From: Chloroflexota bacterium
GTDB taxonomy: Bacteria > Chloroflexota > Anaerolineae > J102
DNA: 59,916 nt
Assembly (NCBI GenBank): GCA_013151415.1
Contig: JAADII010000044.1
Location: forward strand, 1-59,916
Direction of reading: 5' to 3'
Shown here: one piece after another, positions 1-8,873 of the stretch
Numbering within the stretch: position 1 is the stretch's first letter
Layout of the letters: each line of letters starts with the position of its first letter
The notes under the pieces: generated by a model
Told to the model about the DNA's origin: nothing
What the model saw: the letters and a program-made list of their open reading frames with translations, nothing else
Databases searched by the model: none
Made by a program: the position numbers and the translations under genes

Positions 1-57
1 GCGCCCACCATCCAAAGCTATTATCTGCCCCTGATCGGGCGGGGCCAGGGAGACTGA
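1..57 (+). CDS. C-terminal end of an exported protein (partial)
   Basis: Only the last 18 codons are in the window; the frame is open from base 1 to the TGA at 55-57 and encodes a tail ending YYLPLIGRGQGD. A YLPL(I/V) motif just before the C-terminus is a recurrent tail of secreted Chloroflexota proteins (recalled pattern, not checked here). It suggests an extracytoplasmic protein, which fits the large secreted protein that follows. The gene body and function cannot be seen. Confidence 0.5.
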   Translation, partial: APTIQSYYLPLIGRGQGD

Positions 58-250
58 CCGGCTCAATTCGCTGGCGCAGCCTGAGAGAGCCTCCTCATCC
101 ATCGGGCCAACCTGGTCGTTAGGACAGTGAATTATTGGCCAAAGGAATAGGAGCGAATTGGCGGGTTTGCCGATGTAAAATACAGAATGAACGCGCATAA
201 TGAGGGGAAAGTTATTGTGACAAAACACCACACTTGGAGGAGTCTCTTTT
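58..250 (+). promoter_or_regulatory. Leader of the large secreted protein, with Shine-Dalgarno
   Basis: This stretch separates the partial upstream gene from the ATG at 251. A GGAGG at 236-240, ten bases before the ATG, is a good ribosome binding site and fixes the start. I could not identify a convincing -35/-10 pair. A reading frame beginning at 187 in another phase overlaps the gene and is treated as a shadow. Confidence 0.5.
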
Positions 251-3200
251 ATGAAGCGGTGCAATCGACTTGCTTTCCCCCTGCGTTTATGGGCTGGCGC
301 AGCCATATTATTGCTCTTTCTGGCGGGCATCGCCGCCTCGAATTCTCTGGCTCAGGCCAGAATGAGCGAACACCCCCAGATCAACAAAAGTCAACGGGCC
401 TTTGCCGTCTCCGGCGTCATTACCGCCATCAAAGGGAACACCGTGACCCTGCGCACCGATCGCGGCGTTTTGCGTTTAGAGACGCCGCCCAACAGCCGCA
501 TACTCACCCGTTCGGCTCGACCGGGCGGCTTGCAAGACTTACGAGTGGGCGATAGGGTGCGAGCGCGCGTGTATCCCAGCGCGGAAGGCGCATTGATCAG
601 CACCTATCTTCGGACGCTTTCCTCTTTGCAACCCGCACCGTCGCCAAATTCGGTCCGGACATCGGCTTTTTTCCAACCTCAGGCCAATCCCTGTGCGAAT
701 CTGGGCGGTGGCGGCGGCCAGATCGGCGATTGGCCCATGTTCGCATATGACGCAGCGCATACGGGATTCAATAGCGTGGAAACCGCTTTAGCGCCCCCCC
801 TCACCCAAGAATGGGTGCGTTCGGACCCCAATGGTTATGTCATTGCAAACCCCGTCGTCATTGGGCAGACCGCATATCTGGGAACATACGCCGAGTTTAT
901 GGCCCTGGATATGAACACGCAGACGGTGGTTTGGCAGCAACCGCTAGGGCCCACTGAAGGAGACAATGAATTTTCGACGCCCGCGCTATGGGGGGGAAAC
1001 ATCTATTATGGAACCTGGATGGGCAATGTGGTGAATCGCTCTCAGGCGAATGGGGCGGTCAACTGGATGACCAATGTCATCAGCGACGCGAGCTCGCCTC
1101 AGATCTACTCGCCTGTCGTGGTGAATGGCGAAGTGTATGTGGCCGTCGATCATTACACGCCTGACTTCTCTCAAGTCACGTCGTCCATTTATGCGCTCGA
1201 TGCGGCCAGCGGAGCGGTGCTTTGGTCCACCGATGTGGTCACCGCAGCCATCAACGCCGGGTCTGATCCCTTGGTGTCGGGAAATCTGATCTACCTGGGG
1301 ACGACCAATGAGGGGCTTTATGCCATCGACCGCACCACCCAAACCGTGGCCTGGCATTTTCCTTTGCCCGCAGGAGCCGTGTCCAATGTCAACTATGAGA
1401 CCCATCTCACCGTGCAGAATGGGCTGATCTATGTGCCCGTCACCTATAGCAACGGAACCAATGAGCTTTACGCGTTGAACGCGACGACGGGCGCGGTGGC
1501 CTGGGTGTATACGCCATCCAACCCGGCCTGGCCTTTCAACTCCAGCACGTTCGTGTATGGGGGTAGTGTGTTGCAATGGCTCATCGAACCGGGTAACTCG
1601 GCCAATAAGATGCTGGTGGCGCTGGACGCGGCCACGGGCAATGTCACATGGACGAAAAGCTACACCGATAGCGGCGTGGATGGCGGTTGGTGGTGGCAAA
1701 CCGCGGCCAACGGCGTGCTCTATCGCACCTCGGCCAGTCTGTTCGTCAACGGCTACGATCTTTTCGATGGAACGCTTCTCTGGTCGTATGACACAGGCAC
1801 CTCGGTCGAGTCTATGGCCACGCCGGCCGGAGGCAAGCTTTCCTTCGTAGATGTTGATGGCATCTTCCGCGTGTTCGGCAACCCCGGCGGCGGTGGCGGC
1901 GGCATATGCGGAAGCGTGTATGAAGACCGGAACGCGAACGGCGTGCGCGACGCGGGAGAGGGAGGGCTTGCCGGCGTTGAGCTCGCGCTGTTCGACGGCG
2001 CCACGACCATCACCACCACCACCGATATTGACGGCGACTACGGATTCACGGGACTGGCGACAGGGACCTACACCGTCACGGCCTCGAATCTGGCCGGTTA
2101 TCTCAGTGTGGCGGCCAATCCGGGAACCACAGGCGGGGTCGCGACCGACGCCGACACCATTAGCGGCATCCCTCTGGCCGCGGGCCAGGCGAGCAACAAC
2201 AACGATTTCGGCGACACGCGCCTTGCCAGCGTTAGCGGGGTGGTCTACGAGGACGCCAACGCCAATGCCGCGCGCGACGCGGGCGAAAACGGCATCCCCG
2301 GCGTCACCATCACTCTCAGCAACGGCGTCGACACATACACCAACACCACCCTGACCGATGGCTCGTTCAGCTTCAGCAACATTTGGCCGGGCAACTGGAC
2401 CCTGACCGAAACCAACCCGGCCGGCTATTTCAGCACCACCGACGATGTCATCACCCTCACCCTGCTTTCAGGCGACGCGCTTACGCAAGACTTTGGCGAT
2501 GCGCGCTACGCGGACTTGGCGGGTGTGGTGTATGAAGATGTCAATGGCAACGCTGCTCGCGATGCGGGTGAACCTGGCATTGCCGGCGTGACCGTCGCGC
2601 TGAGCGGCGCAGACTATCTGGGCCAATCCGTCAGCGTGGCCACGACCACCCTGGCCGACGGCAGCTATCTCTTCGAGCAACTGCTTCCCGGCGACTACTC
2701 GGTGCAGGAAACTGATCCAGCCGGTTATCTCAGCGTCGCAGCCAATCCCGGAACCACAGGCGGAACGGCCACCGACGCCAACACCATCAGCAACATCGTT
2801 CTGGCGTCGGGTGACAACAGCCAAAACAACAACTTCGCGGACGCGTTGCCCGTTCGCATCAGCGGCGCGGTCTACGACGACCAAAATGTGAATCAGACCT
2901 TCGACGCGGGCGAACTCGGCATTGCCGGCGTCACGGTCAGCCTGGATAACGGCGCGTCCACCACAACGGCCAGCGACGGAACTTATGCCTTCGACAATCT
3001 GCTCCCTGGCAGCCACCAGGTGACCGCGCAGACCTTGAGCGGTTACTTCAGCACCACGCCCGACGCCATCACGCTGAGCGGACTCACTTCAGGCGCGAAT
3101 CAGAGCAATGTCAACTTTGGCGACGCTCGCTACGCCTCATTGGCCGGGAACGTGTTCGATGATCTCAATGGGAACGGCGTGCGCGACGCGGGTGAGAACC

Positions 3201-4207
3201 CTCTGATGGGCATTCTCCTCACCCTCACCGGCGTCGATTATCTGGGCCAAAACGTTTCTCTCACCGATTTCACCGACAGCTCCGGCAACTACCTGTTCGC
3301 CAATCTCTTACCCGGCGACTACACATTGACAGAACAAGACCGGGTGGGGTGGGAAAGCACGGCCGCGATTGTGGGTAGCGCCGGCGGCGTGATCAGCGAC
3401 GCGAACACCATTACGTCGATTCCCTTGAGCGCTGGCGTCGACGGCGTGGGATATGACTTCGCGGATCGCGTGCCGCCCACGCCCACCCCTACACCCACGC
3501 CAACAGCCACCCCCACCCCACCACCTACGCCCACGCCAACCAGCACGCCCACACCCTCGCCCACACCCTCTCCCACCCCAACCCACACATTCACACCCTC
3601 GCCCACGCCCTCTCCCACCCCAACGAATACACCCTCGCCCTCGCCCACGCCAACCCACACATTCACACCTTCACCAACCGCCACTGCAACGCCGATCGAA
3701 GACGAAATATGCAGCTTGGTTCGCGTCGAAAATCTCCGATTCCATGAATCAAAGCACGACAACCTCCTGGCCGATGTGGTCAACGAAAGCGATGAGAAAG
3801 CCGTTATCGAACGGGTCATCTTCTATTGGCCCGAAATGCCCGGCTACGACAAGGCGCGAATCGATTGGTACAAACTCAAGGATAAAACCATTTGGGAAGG
3901 CGACGGTTATGATCATCCGCAAGACACCACACTAACTTCATCGAAAAGCAAGCGCACAGTGCCCGCGCACAAAACGCGCACCTGGCGCGTCGATCTCGAT
4001 AAGACGCCCAAACCACTGTATGAAAGCTACGGCATCGAACAATTTGGGCTCACACTTTACCTGCGAGTGGACGACGCACTTTGTGAAGTGAGTGTGAGTG
4101 GAGCCGAGGAAACGCCTACGCCTGAGCCAAGCGAGACCCCTGAGCACACCAAGACGCCCGAACACACCAAGACACCCGAGCGCACCAAGACGCCCCGAGA
4201 CCCCTGA
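251..4207 (+). CDS. Secreted PQQ-like propeller / SdrD-repeat protein, 5' part of a frame-interrupted gene
   Basis: Extracellular multidomain protein of 1318 residues as read. A signal peptide (residues 1-35, arginine-containing n-region, long hydrophobic core) is followed by a DUF5666-like small beta domain (about 45-120), a PQQ-like beta-propeller (about 155-550) with repeated 'vYALDaatGavlW' blades, and five SdrD B-like repeats (about 553-1075) with the DxNxNxxxDxGE calcium-binding pattern. Then come a proline/threonine-rich stalk and an uncharacterised domain (about 1154-1284). The frame ends in a TPExTK hexapeptide tract at TGA 4205-4207. Removing one C from the CCCC at 4193-4196 joins it in frame to the vWA part that follows, giving one protein of about 1800 residues. 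I see no catalytic residues for a PQQ dehydrogenase, so a structural or adhesive role is more likely (inference). Confidence 0.85.
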   Translation: MKRCNRLAFPLRLWAGAAILLLFLAGIAASNSLAQARMSEHPQINKSQRAFAVSGVITAIKGNTVTLRTDRGVLRLETPPNSRILTRSARPGGLQDLRVGDRVRARVYPSAEGALISTYLRTLSSLQPAPSPNSVRTSAFFQPQANPCANLGGGGGQIGDWPMFAYDAAHTGFNSVETALAPPLTQEWVRSDPNGYVIANPVVIGQTAYLGTYAEFMALDMNTQTVVWQQPLGPTEGDNEFSTPALWGGNIYYGTWMGNVVNRSQANGAVNWMTNVISDASSPQIYSPVVVNGEVYVAVDHYTPDFSQVTSSIYALDAASGAVLWSTDVVTAAINAGSDPLVSGNLIYLGTTNEGLYAIDRTTQTVAWHFPLPAGAVSNVNYETHLTVQNGLIYVPVTYSNGTNELYALNATTGAVAWVYTPSNPAWPFNSSTFVYGGSVLQWLIEPGNSANKMLVALDAATGNVTWTKSYTDSGVDGGWWWQTAANGVLYRTSASLFVNGYDLFDGTLLWSYDTGTSVESMATPAGGKLSFVDVDGIFRVFGNPGGGGGGICGSVYEDRNANGVRDAGEGGLAGVELALFDGATTITTTTDIDGDYGFTGLATGTYTVTASNLAGYLSVAANPGTTGGVATDADTISGIPLAAGQASNNNDFGDTRLASVSGVVYEDANANAARDAGENGIPGVTITLSNGVDTYTNTTLTDGSFSFSNIWPGNWTLTETNPAGYFSTTDDVITLTLLSGDALTQDFGDARYADLAGVVYEDVNGNAARDAGEPGIAGVTVALSGADYLGQSVSVATTTLADGSYLFEQLLPGDYSVQETDPAGYLSVAANPGTTGGTATDANTISNIVLASGDNSQNNNFADALPVRISGAVYDDQNVNQTFDAGELGIAGVTVSLDNGASTTTASDGTYAFDNLLPGSHQVTAQTLSGYFSTTPDAITLSGLTSGANQSNVNFGDARYASLAGNVFDDLNGNGVRDAGENPLMGILLTLTGVDYLGQNVSLTDFTDSSGNYLFANLLPGDYTLTEQDRVGWESTAAIVGSAGGVISDANTITSIPLSAGVDGVGYDFADRVPPTPTPTPTPTATPTPPPTPTPTSTPTPSPTPSPTPTHTFTPSPTPSPTPTNTPSPSPTPTHTFTPSPTATATPIEDEICSLVRVENLRFHESKHDNLLADVVNESDEKAVIERVIFYWPEMPGYDKARIDWYKLKDKTIWEGDGYDHPQDTTLTSSKSKRTVPAHKTRTWRVDLDKTPKPLYESYGIEQFGLTLYLRVDDALCEVSVSGAEETPTPEPSETPEHTKTPEHTKTPERTKTPRDP
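3476..3699 (+). repeat. Low-complexity PT-rich linker tract
   Basis: About 75 codons of alternating proline with threonine or serine (PTPTPTP type, with HTFTPSP interruptions), encoded by near-tandem cccacgcc-type units. It is a typical extended stalk between extracellular domains. A shorter stalk of the same kind lies at about 5175-5230. Confidence 0.8.
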
Positions 4208-4390
4208 ACACACCAAGACGCCCGAACACACCGAAACACCTGAGGGCACCAAGACGCCCGAACACACCGAGACCCCTGAGCACACCAAGACGCCCGAATC
4301 CACCAAGACCCCTGAACATACCAAGACGCCCGAATCCACCAAGACCCCTGAGCGCACCAAGACGCCCGAACCCTCTAAGACGAAAACACC
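4125..4390 (+). repeat. 18-bp tandem repeat encoding TPExTK hexapeptides
   Basis: About fourteen imperfect copies of an 18-base unit (consensus acgcccgaacacaccaag) encode T-P-E-(H/S/R/G)-T-(K/E). The tract crosses the point at 4193-4196 where the two reading frames of the large secreted protein meet. Copy-number change by slippage would keep the frame, since the unit is 18 bases; the single-base change is a separate event. Confidence 0.85.
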
Positions 4391-5645
4391 TGAACCCACG
4401 CCGCCCGTATGCGAAAATACACCCGTTGATCTCCTTTACCTCCTGGACATCTCCGGCAGCATGGATCAATCCTATGTGGGCGCGGGAACCAAGCTTGAGG
4501 CCGCTCAGCAGGCCATTCTCCTCCTGAATCAGGTCGTGGCCGAACAACAAAACGGCAGCCGCGTGGCTCTGGTCACCTTCAACGGCGCCGGCAACGGACG
4601 AGGCGATCCGCCGCTCTATCCCGCCTATATTCGCCTGGTGCAGAAATTCACCACCAACTTCAATCGCTTTGAAAGACGTTTGCTGTCGTTGGATGCATCG
4701 GGCGGCACGCCCACAGGAGCCGCGCTTGAGGCCGTAGCCGAGTATCTGCCTCAAGCCTGGAAACCCGCCAACCGACCTGTGGTGATCCTGCTATCGGACG
4801 GCGTGCCCACCATCGATCTCGATGAACATGGCTTCCCCGACCGTTATGTGCAGCCCATCAGCCTATACGACAATGCAGGAAACTTCTATACGCCGGCACA
4901 GGTGCGAAACATGGGGCAATACTTCCCCATATATAACGAGCGCGCAGGCGAAACATTGGCCGACGCCATGCTGGGCGTTCAGCATCTAAAGGCGGCGTTG
5001 CCCGAAGCATTGGTCTACAGCGTAGCTGTGCAATCGGAAGCGGGCGGCATCTTCAACGCCGATATTTTGGAATATGTCGCGGTTCAAGGCGACGGCCAGG
5101 CCTATCCAGCCACCGATGCCAATGCTCTGGCCGAGGCGCTCAAAGCCATTCTTTCTGACAGCACATGCAGTGACCCGCCTCCGCCATCCACGCCCACGCC
5201 GTCGCCCACGCTCACGCCAACACCGGTGGCGGATAACGTCTGCACCCAGGTGTCTGTCGAGAATCTGCGTTTTCACGCATCGAAACATGACAATTTGTTG
5301 GCTGATGTGGTGAACGAGAGCGACGAAAAAGCGGTGATCGAGCGCGTTGTTTTCTACTGGCCCGAGATGCCTGGCTACGATAAGGCCCGCATCGATTGGT
5401 ACAAACTTGGCAGCAAAGTCATCTGGTCGGGCAACGGCTACGATCACCCCCAAGACACAACCCTGACCTCGTCTAAGAGCAGGCGCACGGTCCCATCCGA
5501 TAAGACTCGCACCTGGCGCGTCGATCTCGACAAGACGCCCAAACCGCTTTACGAGAGCTACGACATCGATCACTTCGGGCTCACGCTTTACCTGCGGGTG
5601 GACGACGCATTGTGTGAAGTGAGCGTCGGAGCCACAGAAGACTGA
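4194..5645 (+). CDS. vWA-domain C-terminal part of the same secreted protein (frame +1)
   Basis: From 4194 the TPExTK repeats continue in the next frame. They are followed by a von Willebrand factor A domain (about 4420-5140) with an intact MIDAS: DISGS, the threonine in GGTPTG, and LLSDG. A short PT stalk and a second copy of the uncharacterised domain (5241-5635) close the protein. The second copy is nearly identical to the copy at 3710-4101, sharing the ESDEKAVIERV, FYWPEMPGYDKARIDWYK and DKTPKPLYESY strings. No start codon with a Shine-Dalgarno lies near the frame boundary, and the codons before 4194 in this frame are not repeat-like, so independent translation is unlikely. Read with the preceding part it gives propeller, repeats, domain X, vWA, domain X. 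Confidence 0.8.
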   Translation, partial: PETPEHTKTPEHTETPEGTKTPEHTETPEHTKTPESTKTPEHTKTPESTKTPERTKTPEPSKTKTPEPTPPVCENTPVDLLYLLDISGSMDQSYVGAGTKLEAAQQAILLLNQVVAEQQNGSRVALVTFNGAGNGRGDPPLYPAYIRLVQKFTTNFNRFERRLLSLDASGGTPTGAALEAVAEYLPQAWKPANRPVVILLSDGVPTIDLDEHGFPDRYVQPISLYDNAGNFYTPAQVRNMGQYFPIYNERAGETLADAMLGVQHLKAALPEALVYSVAVQSEAGGIFNADILEYVAVQGDGQAYPATDANALAEALKAILSDSTCSDPPPPSTPTPSPTLTPTPVADNVCTQVSVENLRFHASKHDNLLADVVNESDEKAVIERVVFYWPEMPGYDKARIDWYKLGSKVIWSGNGYDHPQDTTLTSSKSRRTVPSDKTRTWRVDLDKTPKPLYESYDIDHFGLTLYLRVDDALCEVSVGATED

Positions 5646-5972
5646 GCCTCGTGCATTTACTATTCGTCATTGCAAAGCCGTAGGGCTGAAGCAACCTCCA
5701 TTTCAGGAACTCTCGCCACTCTCCCGCCCTCGCCGCCCTCTTCTGCATGCATTCCCCCACATGCAGAAGGGGGCGGCATCTTTTGTCCGAAAATGCGAAT
5801 GCGATGTGGAGACACATTGACAGTATTGTCAACCAAGCGGTAAATGAGATCATGAACGCGTTGCGGGGAAACCGATGCCATGAGCTTTGACATCGATATT
5901 TTTATCTGTATCCGGCGCGGCAAAATGTGCTTAGATCACAATGGTTCTTTGGTCGAACGTGGTGATGACCCA
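5646..5972. other. Gap between convergent genes, no feature recognised
   Basis: About 330 bases between the vWA gene and the convergent phosphodiesterase. Only short frames without ribosome binding sites or recognisable composition are present. It contains pyrimidine-rich stretches (around 5713-5745) but no clear U-tailed hairpin. Confidence 0.5.
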
Positions 5973-6743
5973 TCATCCATCATCCCACTGCCCCTTTGTT
6001 CTTGCCACGCTCACCAATCGATCCACATAGTCCCCCATGATCATGTCTACGCCCAACTGTTTCATACGGGCGATGTCGTCCGGTTCGTTCACGGTCCAGG
6101 TGTGCACGCGCTGGCCGCGTGCATGTGCGCGGGCCACGAACCCGGCCGTGACCAGCGTGTATTGAGGATGCAGGGCATGGGGGCGAAGCAAGCGTCGCCA
6201 CCAGGCCCAGCGCAGATACCAAGGCAAGAAATCGCCCCAGGTCGCGCCCAGCATGATGCGCGGTTCGGCTTTTTTGATGGCCCAAAGCACGCGAGGATTA
6301 AAGGACGAAATCATGGCGCGGTCAAACAAATTCATGCGGCGGAAAAGATCGACCATGAGCGTTTCCACGCCGTCGAGACGGGGCGAATCGTTGACCACGT
6401 CGAAATTGAGCAGCAAACGGCCGCCTACAGCCTCCACCACTTCCTCAGGCGTGGGCATGCGCACGCCCGAGTATTCCGGGCCGAACCACTCGCCCACGTC
6501 GAGCGAGCGCAAATCCGCGAAGGTCCAATCGCGCAGCGCGCCGCTGGCGCTTTCGGTGCGCCCTAGAATGCGATCGTGGATGACGATAAGCCGGCCATCG
6601 ACCGTGCGCTGCACATCCAGCTCAACGCCGTCCGCGCCCATGTCCGCGGCCAGCAGAAAAGCCGGAAGGGTGTTTTCAGGCGCATGAGCGGACGCGCCGC
6701 GATGACCAAAAAGCAGGGGTCGGTCGGGTGGATATTGGAACAT
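5973..6743 (-). CDS. Glycerophosphodiester phosphodiesterase family protein
   Basis: Predicted to cleave glycerophosphodiesters to glycerol-3-phosphate and an alcohol (family role). The 256-residue protein starts at ATG 6743, where GGAGG lies 8 bases upstream on the coding strand; the longer frame to 6908 has no ribosome binding site and an atypical N-terminus. The GDPD signature is intact: GHRGASAHAPENT near the N-terminus with the catalytic His, then ELDVQRTVDG and VIHD with the metal-binding Glu/Asp and second His, and a C-terminal barrel strand 'HTWTVN' with the usual conserved Trp. No signal peptide is visible, so it is probably cytoplasmic. It is divergent from the reductase gene that starts at 7003. 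Confidence 0.9.
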   Translation of the reverse strand: MFQYPPDRPLLFGHRGASAHAPENTLPAFLLAADMGADGVELDVQRTVDGRLIVIHDRILGRTESASGALRDWTFADLRSLDVGEWFGPEYSGVRMPTPEEVVEAVGGRLLLNFDVVNDSPRLDGVETLMVDLFRRMNLFDRAMISSFNPRVLWAIKKAEPRIMLGATWGDFLPWYLRWAWWRRLLRPHALHPQYTLVTAGFVARAHARGQRVHTWTVNEPDDIARMKQLGVDMIMGDYVDRLVSVARTKGQWDDG

Positions 6744-6935
6744 GAGCAGCCTCCGCGCACTCGCGCGCGACTTCAAGTTGGCGCGTGGGTTGTATACGGG
6801 TAGAATACCTTGCTGGTCACCGGCGTTTTCTTGATCTTGACGCGAATGAACACCAATTTGACGAATAAAGCAAGAAAAAATTCGTCGAATTCGCTCAATT
6901 CGTGTCAAAAAAGGCGCAAAAAGCGACCGAAGTCA

Positions 6936-6964
6936 ATTTTCGCCAGGCTCCAGCGCCTTATAAT
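6936..6964 (+). promoter_or_regulatory. Probable promoter of the reductase gene
   Basis: A perfect TATAAT lies at 6959-6964; the matching -35 is weak (attttc at 6936-6941, 17-base spacing). Transcription would begin near 6971, giving a short leader carrying GGAGGA at 6985-6990 before the ATG at 7003. Confidence 0.5.
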
Positions 6965-7002
6965 ACACTCAAACTCAAATCAATGGAGGAATCAACGAAC
7001 CC

Positions 7003-7809
7003 ATGAGCGACAACGAACTCAAAGGCAAGTGGGCCTTGATCCTGGGCGCGTCCAGCGGTTTTGGCGCAGCCACCGCGCGGGCGCTCGCGCGTAAGGGCAT
7101 GAACATCTTCGGCGTGCATCTCGATATGAAGCAAACCATGCCCCGCGTGCGCGAGGTCATCGCCGATATCGAGGCCGCGGGCGGCAAGGCCGTGTTCTTC
7201 AATATGAACGCGACCAACGAGCGCAAACGCAAGCGCGCGCTGGGCAAAATGAAGGCCGAACTGGAGGCTTCGGGCGAGCCGTACATCTGGCTGATGATGC
7301 ACTCGCTGGCCTTTGGCACGCTCAAGCCCTTCATCGCCGACGAACCGCAGGACGCGATCGATAAGGCGGCCATGGATATGACCCTGGAAGTGATGGCCCA
7401 TTCTCTGGTCTATTGGGTGCAAGACCTGGTGCGGGAGGAGATGCTGGGTCGCGGCAGCCGCATCTGGTCCATGACTTCGGAAGGCTCGCATCGCGTGGTG
7501 CCGGGCTATGGCGCGGTGTCGGCCGCGAAGGCGGCGCTCGAATCGCACACGCGGCAACTGGCCATGGAGCTAGGCCCGCGCGGCATTTTGGTCAACTGCA
7601 TCCAGGCCGGAGTCACCGACACGCCGGCCCTGCGCATGATCCCCGGCCACGAGCAAATGATCGAATACAGCTTGCGCCGGAATCCACAAGGCCGTTTGAC
7701 CACGCCCGAAGACGTGGCCAACACCATCGCCGCGCTGGCCACGCCCGAGGTGAGCTGGATTTCGGGCAGCATCGTGTTCGTAGATGGTGGCGAAGACATC
7801 GCGGGCTGA
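7003..7809 (+). CDS. Enoyl-ACP reductase-like short-chain dehydrogenase (FabI/FabL type)
   Basis: NAD(P)H-dependent oxidoreductase of 268 residues with the SDR Rossmann fold. The cofactor motif is GASSGFG (residues 16-22). The catalytic region around 'MTSEGS...YGAVSAAK' has Tyr and Lys separated by six residues. Y-x6-K spacing is characteristic of the FabI/FabL enoyl-ACP reductases, whereas classical SDRs have Y-x3-K, so a role in fatty-acid synthesis is favoured (family knowledge). The C-terminus has the usual 'sGSIVFVDGG' strand. A strong GGAGGA precedes the ATG. It stands alone on the plus strand between divergent and convergent neighbours. A different SDR substrate remains possible. Confidence 0.8.
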   Translation: MSDNELKGKWALILGASSGFGAATARALARKGMNIFGVHLDMKQTMPRVREVIADIEAAGGKAVFFNMNATNERKRKRALGKMKAELEASGEPYIWLMMHSLAFGTLKPFIADEPQDAIDKAAMDMTLEVMAHSLVYWVQDLVREEMLGRGSRIWSMTSEGSHRVVPGYGAVSAAKAALESHTRQLAMELGPRGILVNCIQAGVTDTPALRMIPGHEQMIEYSLRRNPQGRLTTPEDVANTIAALATPEVSWISGSIVFVDGGEDIAG

Positions 7810-7820
7810 ATCGAAGTCCA

Positions 7821-8873
7821 CTATGGATTGCGCACGCAACGGTAGCCATGCCGGGGATTGCCCCACGATTTGGGCTGAACGCCCACATGGCCGTTGTAGC
7901 TGACGTAAAAAGCCTGGTTCTCGTCCAACTCATCGCCCGACCAATAATAGATGGGCGGCTGGTCGGGCGCCCAAAGGGGCGTCTCCTTATCGGGGCGTCC
8001 CTTTATCGCGCAATCCAACCGACCCGGCTCGCCGTTCCAGACGCAGCCCGCGTTTTGACCGTGCAAAACCAATGAGCGAGCGATCTCATCGGTGGTGGGC
8101 ATGCGCCAAATGTTTTGGGGTTCGGGCGTCAAGGTCGAGCCGCTTTCGTCCAGATAACGGCAGAGGCCGGTGGTCATCATATCCTGCTCTGATGCGTTGC
8201 TTCCATCCGGTTTCCGCGCCTTGCCTTCCAGACCCACCGGCTCGACCCCATAAAGCGCGAGGCTGTTCCAGGCGGGATACCCGCCAAAGGGCTGTTTCCA
8301 GTTCCAACCCGGCCCGGCCGGCGCCCAGATCAACGACACGCCGTTGCCATCGATGCGTCGCGGCCCGCGGTCGCCGTCATCCACCCTGGCCAGCACGATG
8401 GGCAAATAATAGGCCGAAACGCCCGCAGCCACCAACAAGGGAGCGACCAGGGCAAGCGCGACCGCGCCGCGGCGCCACCTGCGCTCGCGCGGTGAGACAT
8501 CTTCGATTTTCCGACGCCGCCGTCCTTCCCAGATAAACATCGTCCCCACCAGCACCACCAACAACGTGACCGGCATCCAACTGAGCAGAGCCGTTAGCGG
8601 CGCGCGGCCGTTGGCCACGCGAGGCCCCAGGATCAGGGCCGAGAAAACCGACCCCACAATGACAATGATCCAACCGCCCAAACGAGGCCAGAGCAGGGCC
8701 AGCACGGTCAGACTCAGGCAAATCGCCGCGGGGACAAGGTAGAAGACTGGGATGGGAAAGGGGTTGCCCCAGCCCTCATAATACATCTCGGCCACGCCCC
8801 AAAACGTCCACAGGCAGGTGATGAGGATCATCAAGCCGGCGGCAATAAGACCGGGAAGAAGAGATTTGCTCAT
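7821..8873 (-). CDS. Membrane protein with Lcl (DUF1566) C-terminal domain
   Basis: About 350 residues: four to five N-terminal membrane segments (residues 1-145 and one near 175-195), then an extracytoplasmic domain of about 160 residues. This domain ends in the pattern of the Lcl/DUF1566 C-type-lectin-like fold: WRMPTTDEIAR, YYWSGDEL, then HGYRCVRNP. The start at 8873 is supported by TTGGAG a few bases upstream and by a 4-base ATGA overlap with the stop of the Mut7-C gene, so the two are probably translationally coupled. The ligand of the domain is unknown. The cysteines flanking CVWN, LDCA and YRCV may form disulfides. Confidence 0.7.
   Translation of the reverse strand: MSKSLLPGLIAAGLMILITCLWTFWGVAEMYYEGWGNPFPIPVFYLVPAAICLSLTVLALLWPRLGGWIIVIVGSVFSALILGPRVANGRAPLTALLSWMPVTLLVVLVGTMFIWEGRRRRKIEDVSPRERRWRRGAVALALVAPLLVAAGVSAYYLPIVLARVDDGDRGPRRIDGNGVSLIWAPAGPGWNWKQPFGGYPAWNSLALYGVEPVGLEGKARKPDGSNASEQDMMTTGLCRYLDESGSTLTPEPQNIWRMPTTDEIARSLVLHGQNAGCVWNGEPGRLDCAIKGRPDKETPLWAPDQPPIYYWSGDELDENQAFYVSYNGHVGVQPKSWGNPRHGYRCVRNP

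Noticed and set aside
251-1900. PQQ-dependent alcohol dehydrogenase
   Set aside because: The propeller blades match, but the catalytic Asp, calcium site and disulfide ring of quinoprotein dehydrogenases are not visible, and the protein continues into SdrD repeats.
3308-3819. Gly/Val-rich reading frames on the minus strand over the PT stalk
   Set aside because: They are the antisense of a low-complexity coding tract and have no start signals; strong coding features lie on the plus strand.
4125-4390. Tandem 18-bp repeats as a possible CRISPR array
   Set aside because: The units are contiguous without unique spacers and encode a regular TPExTK hexapeptide in frame.
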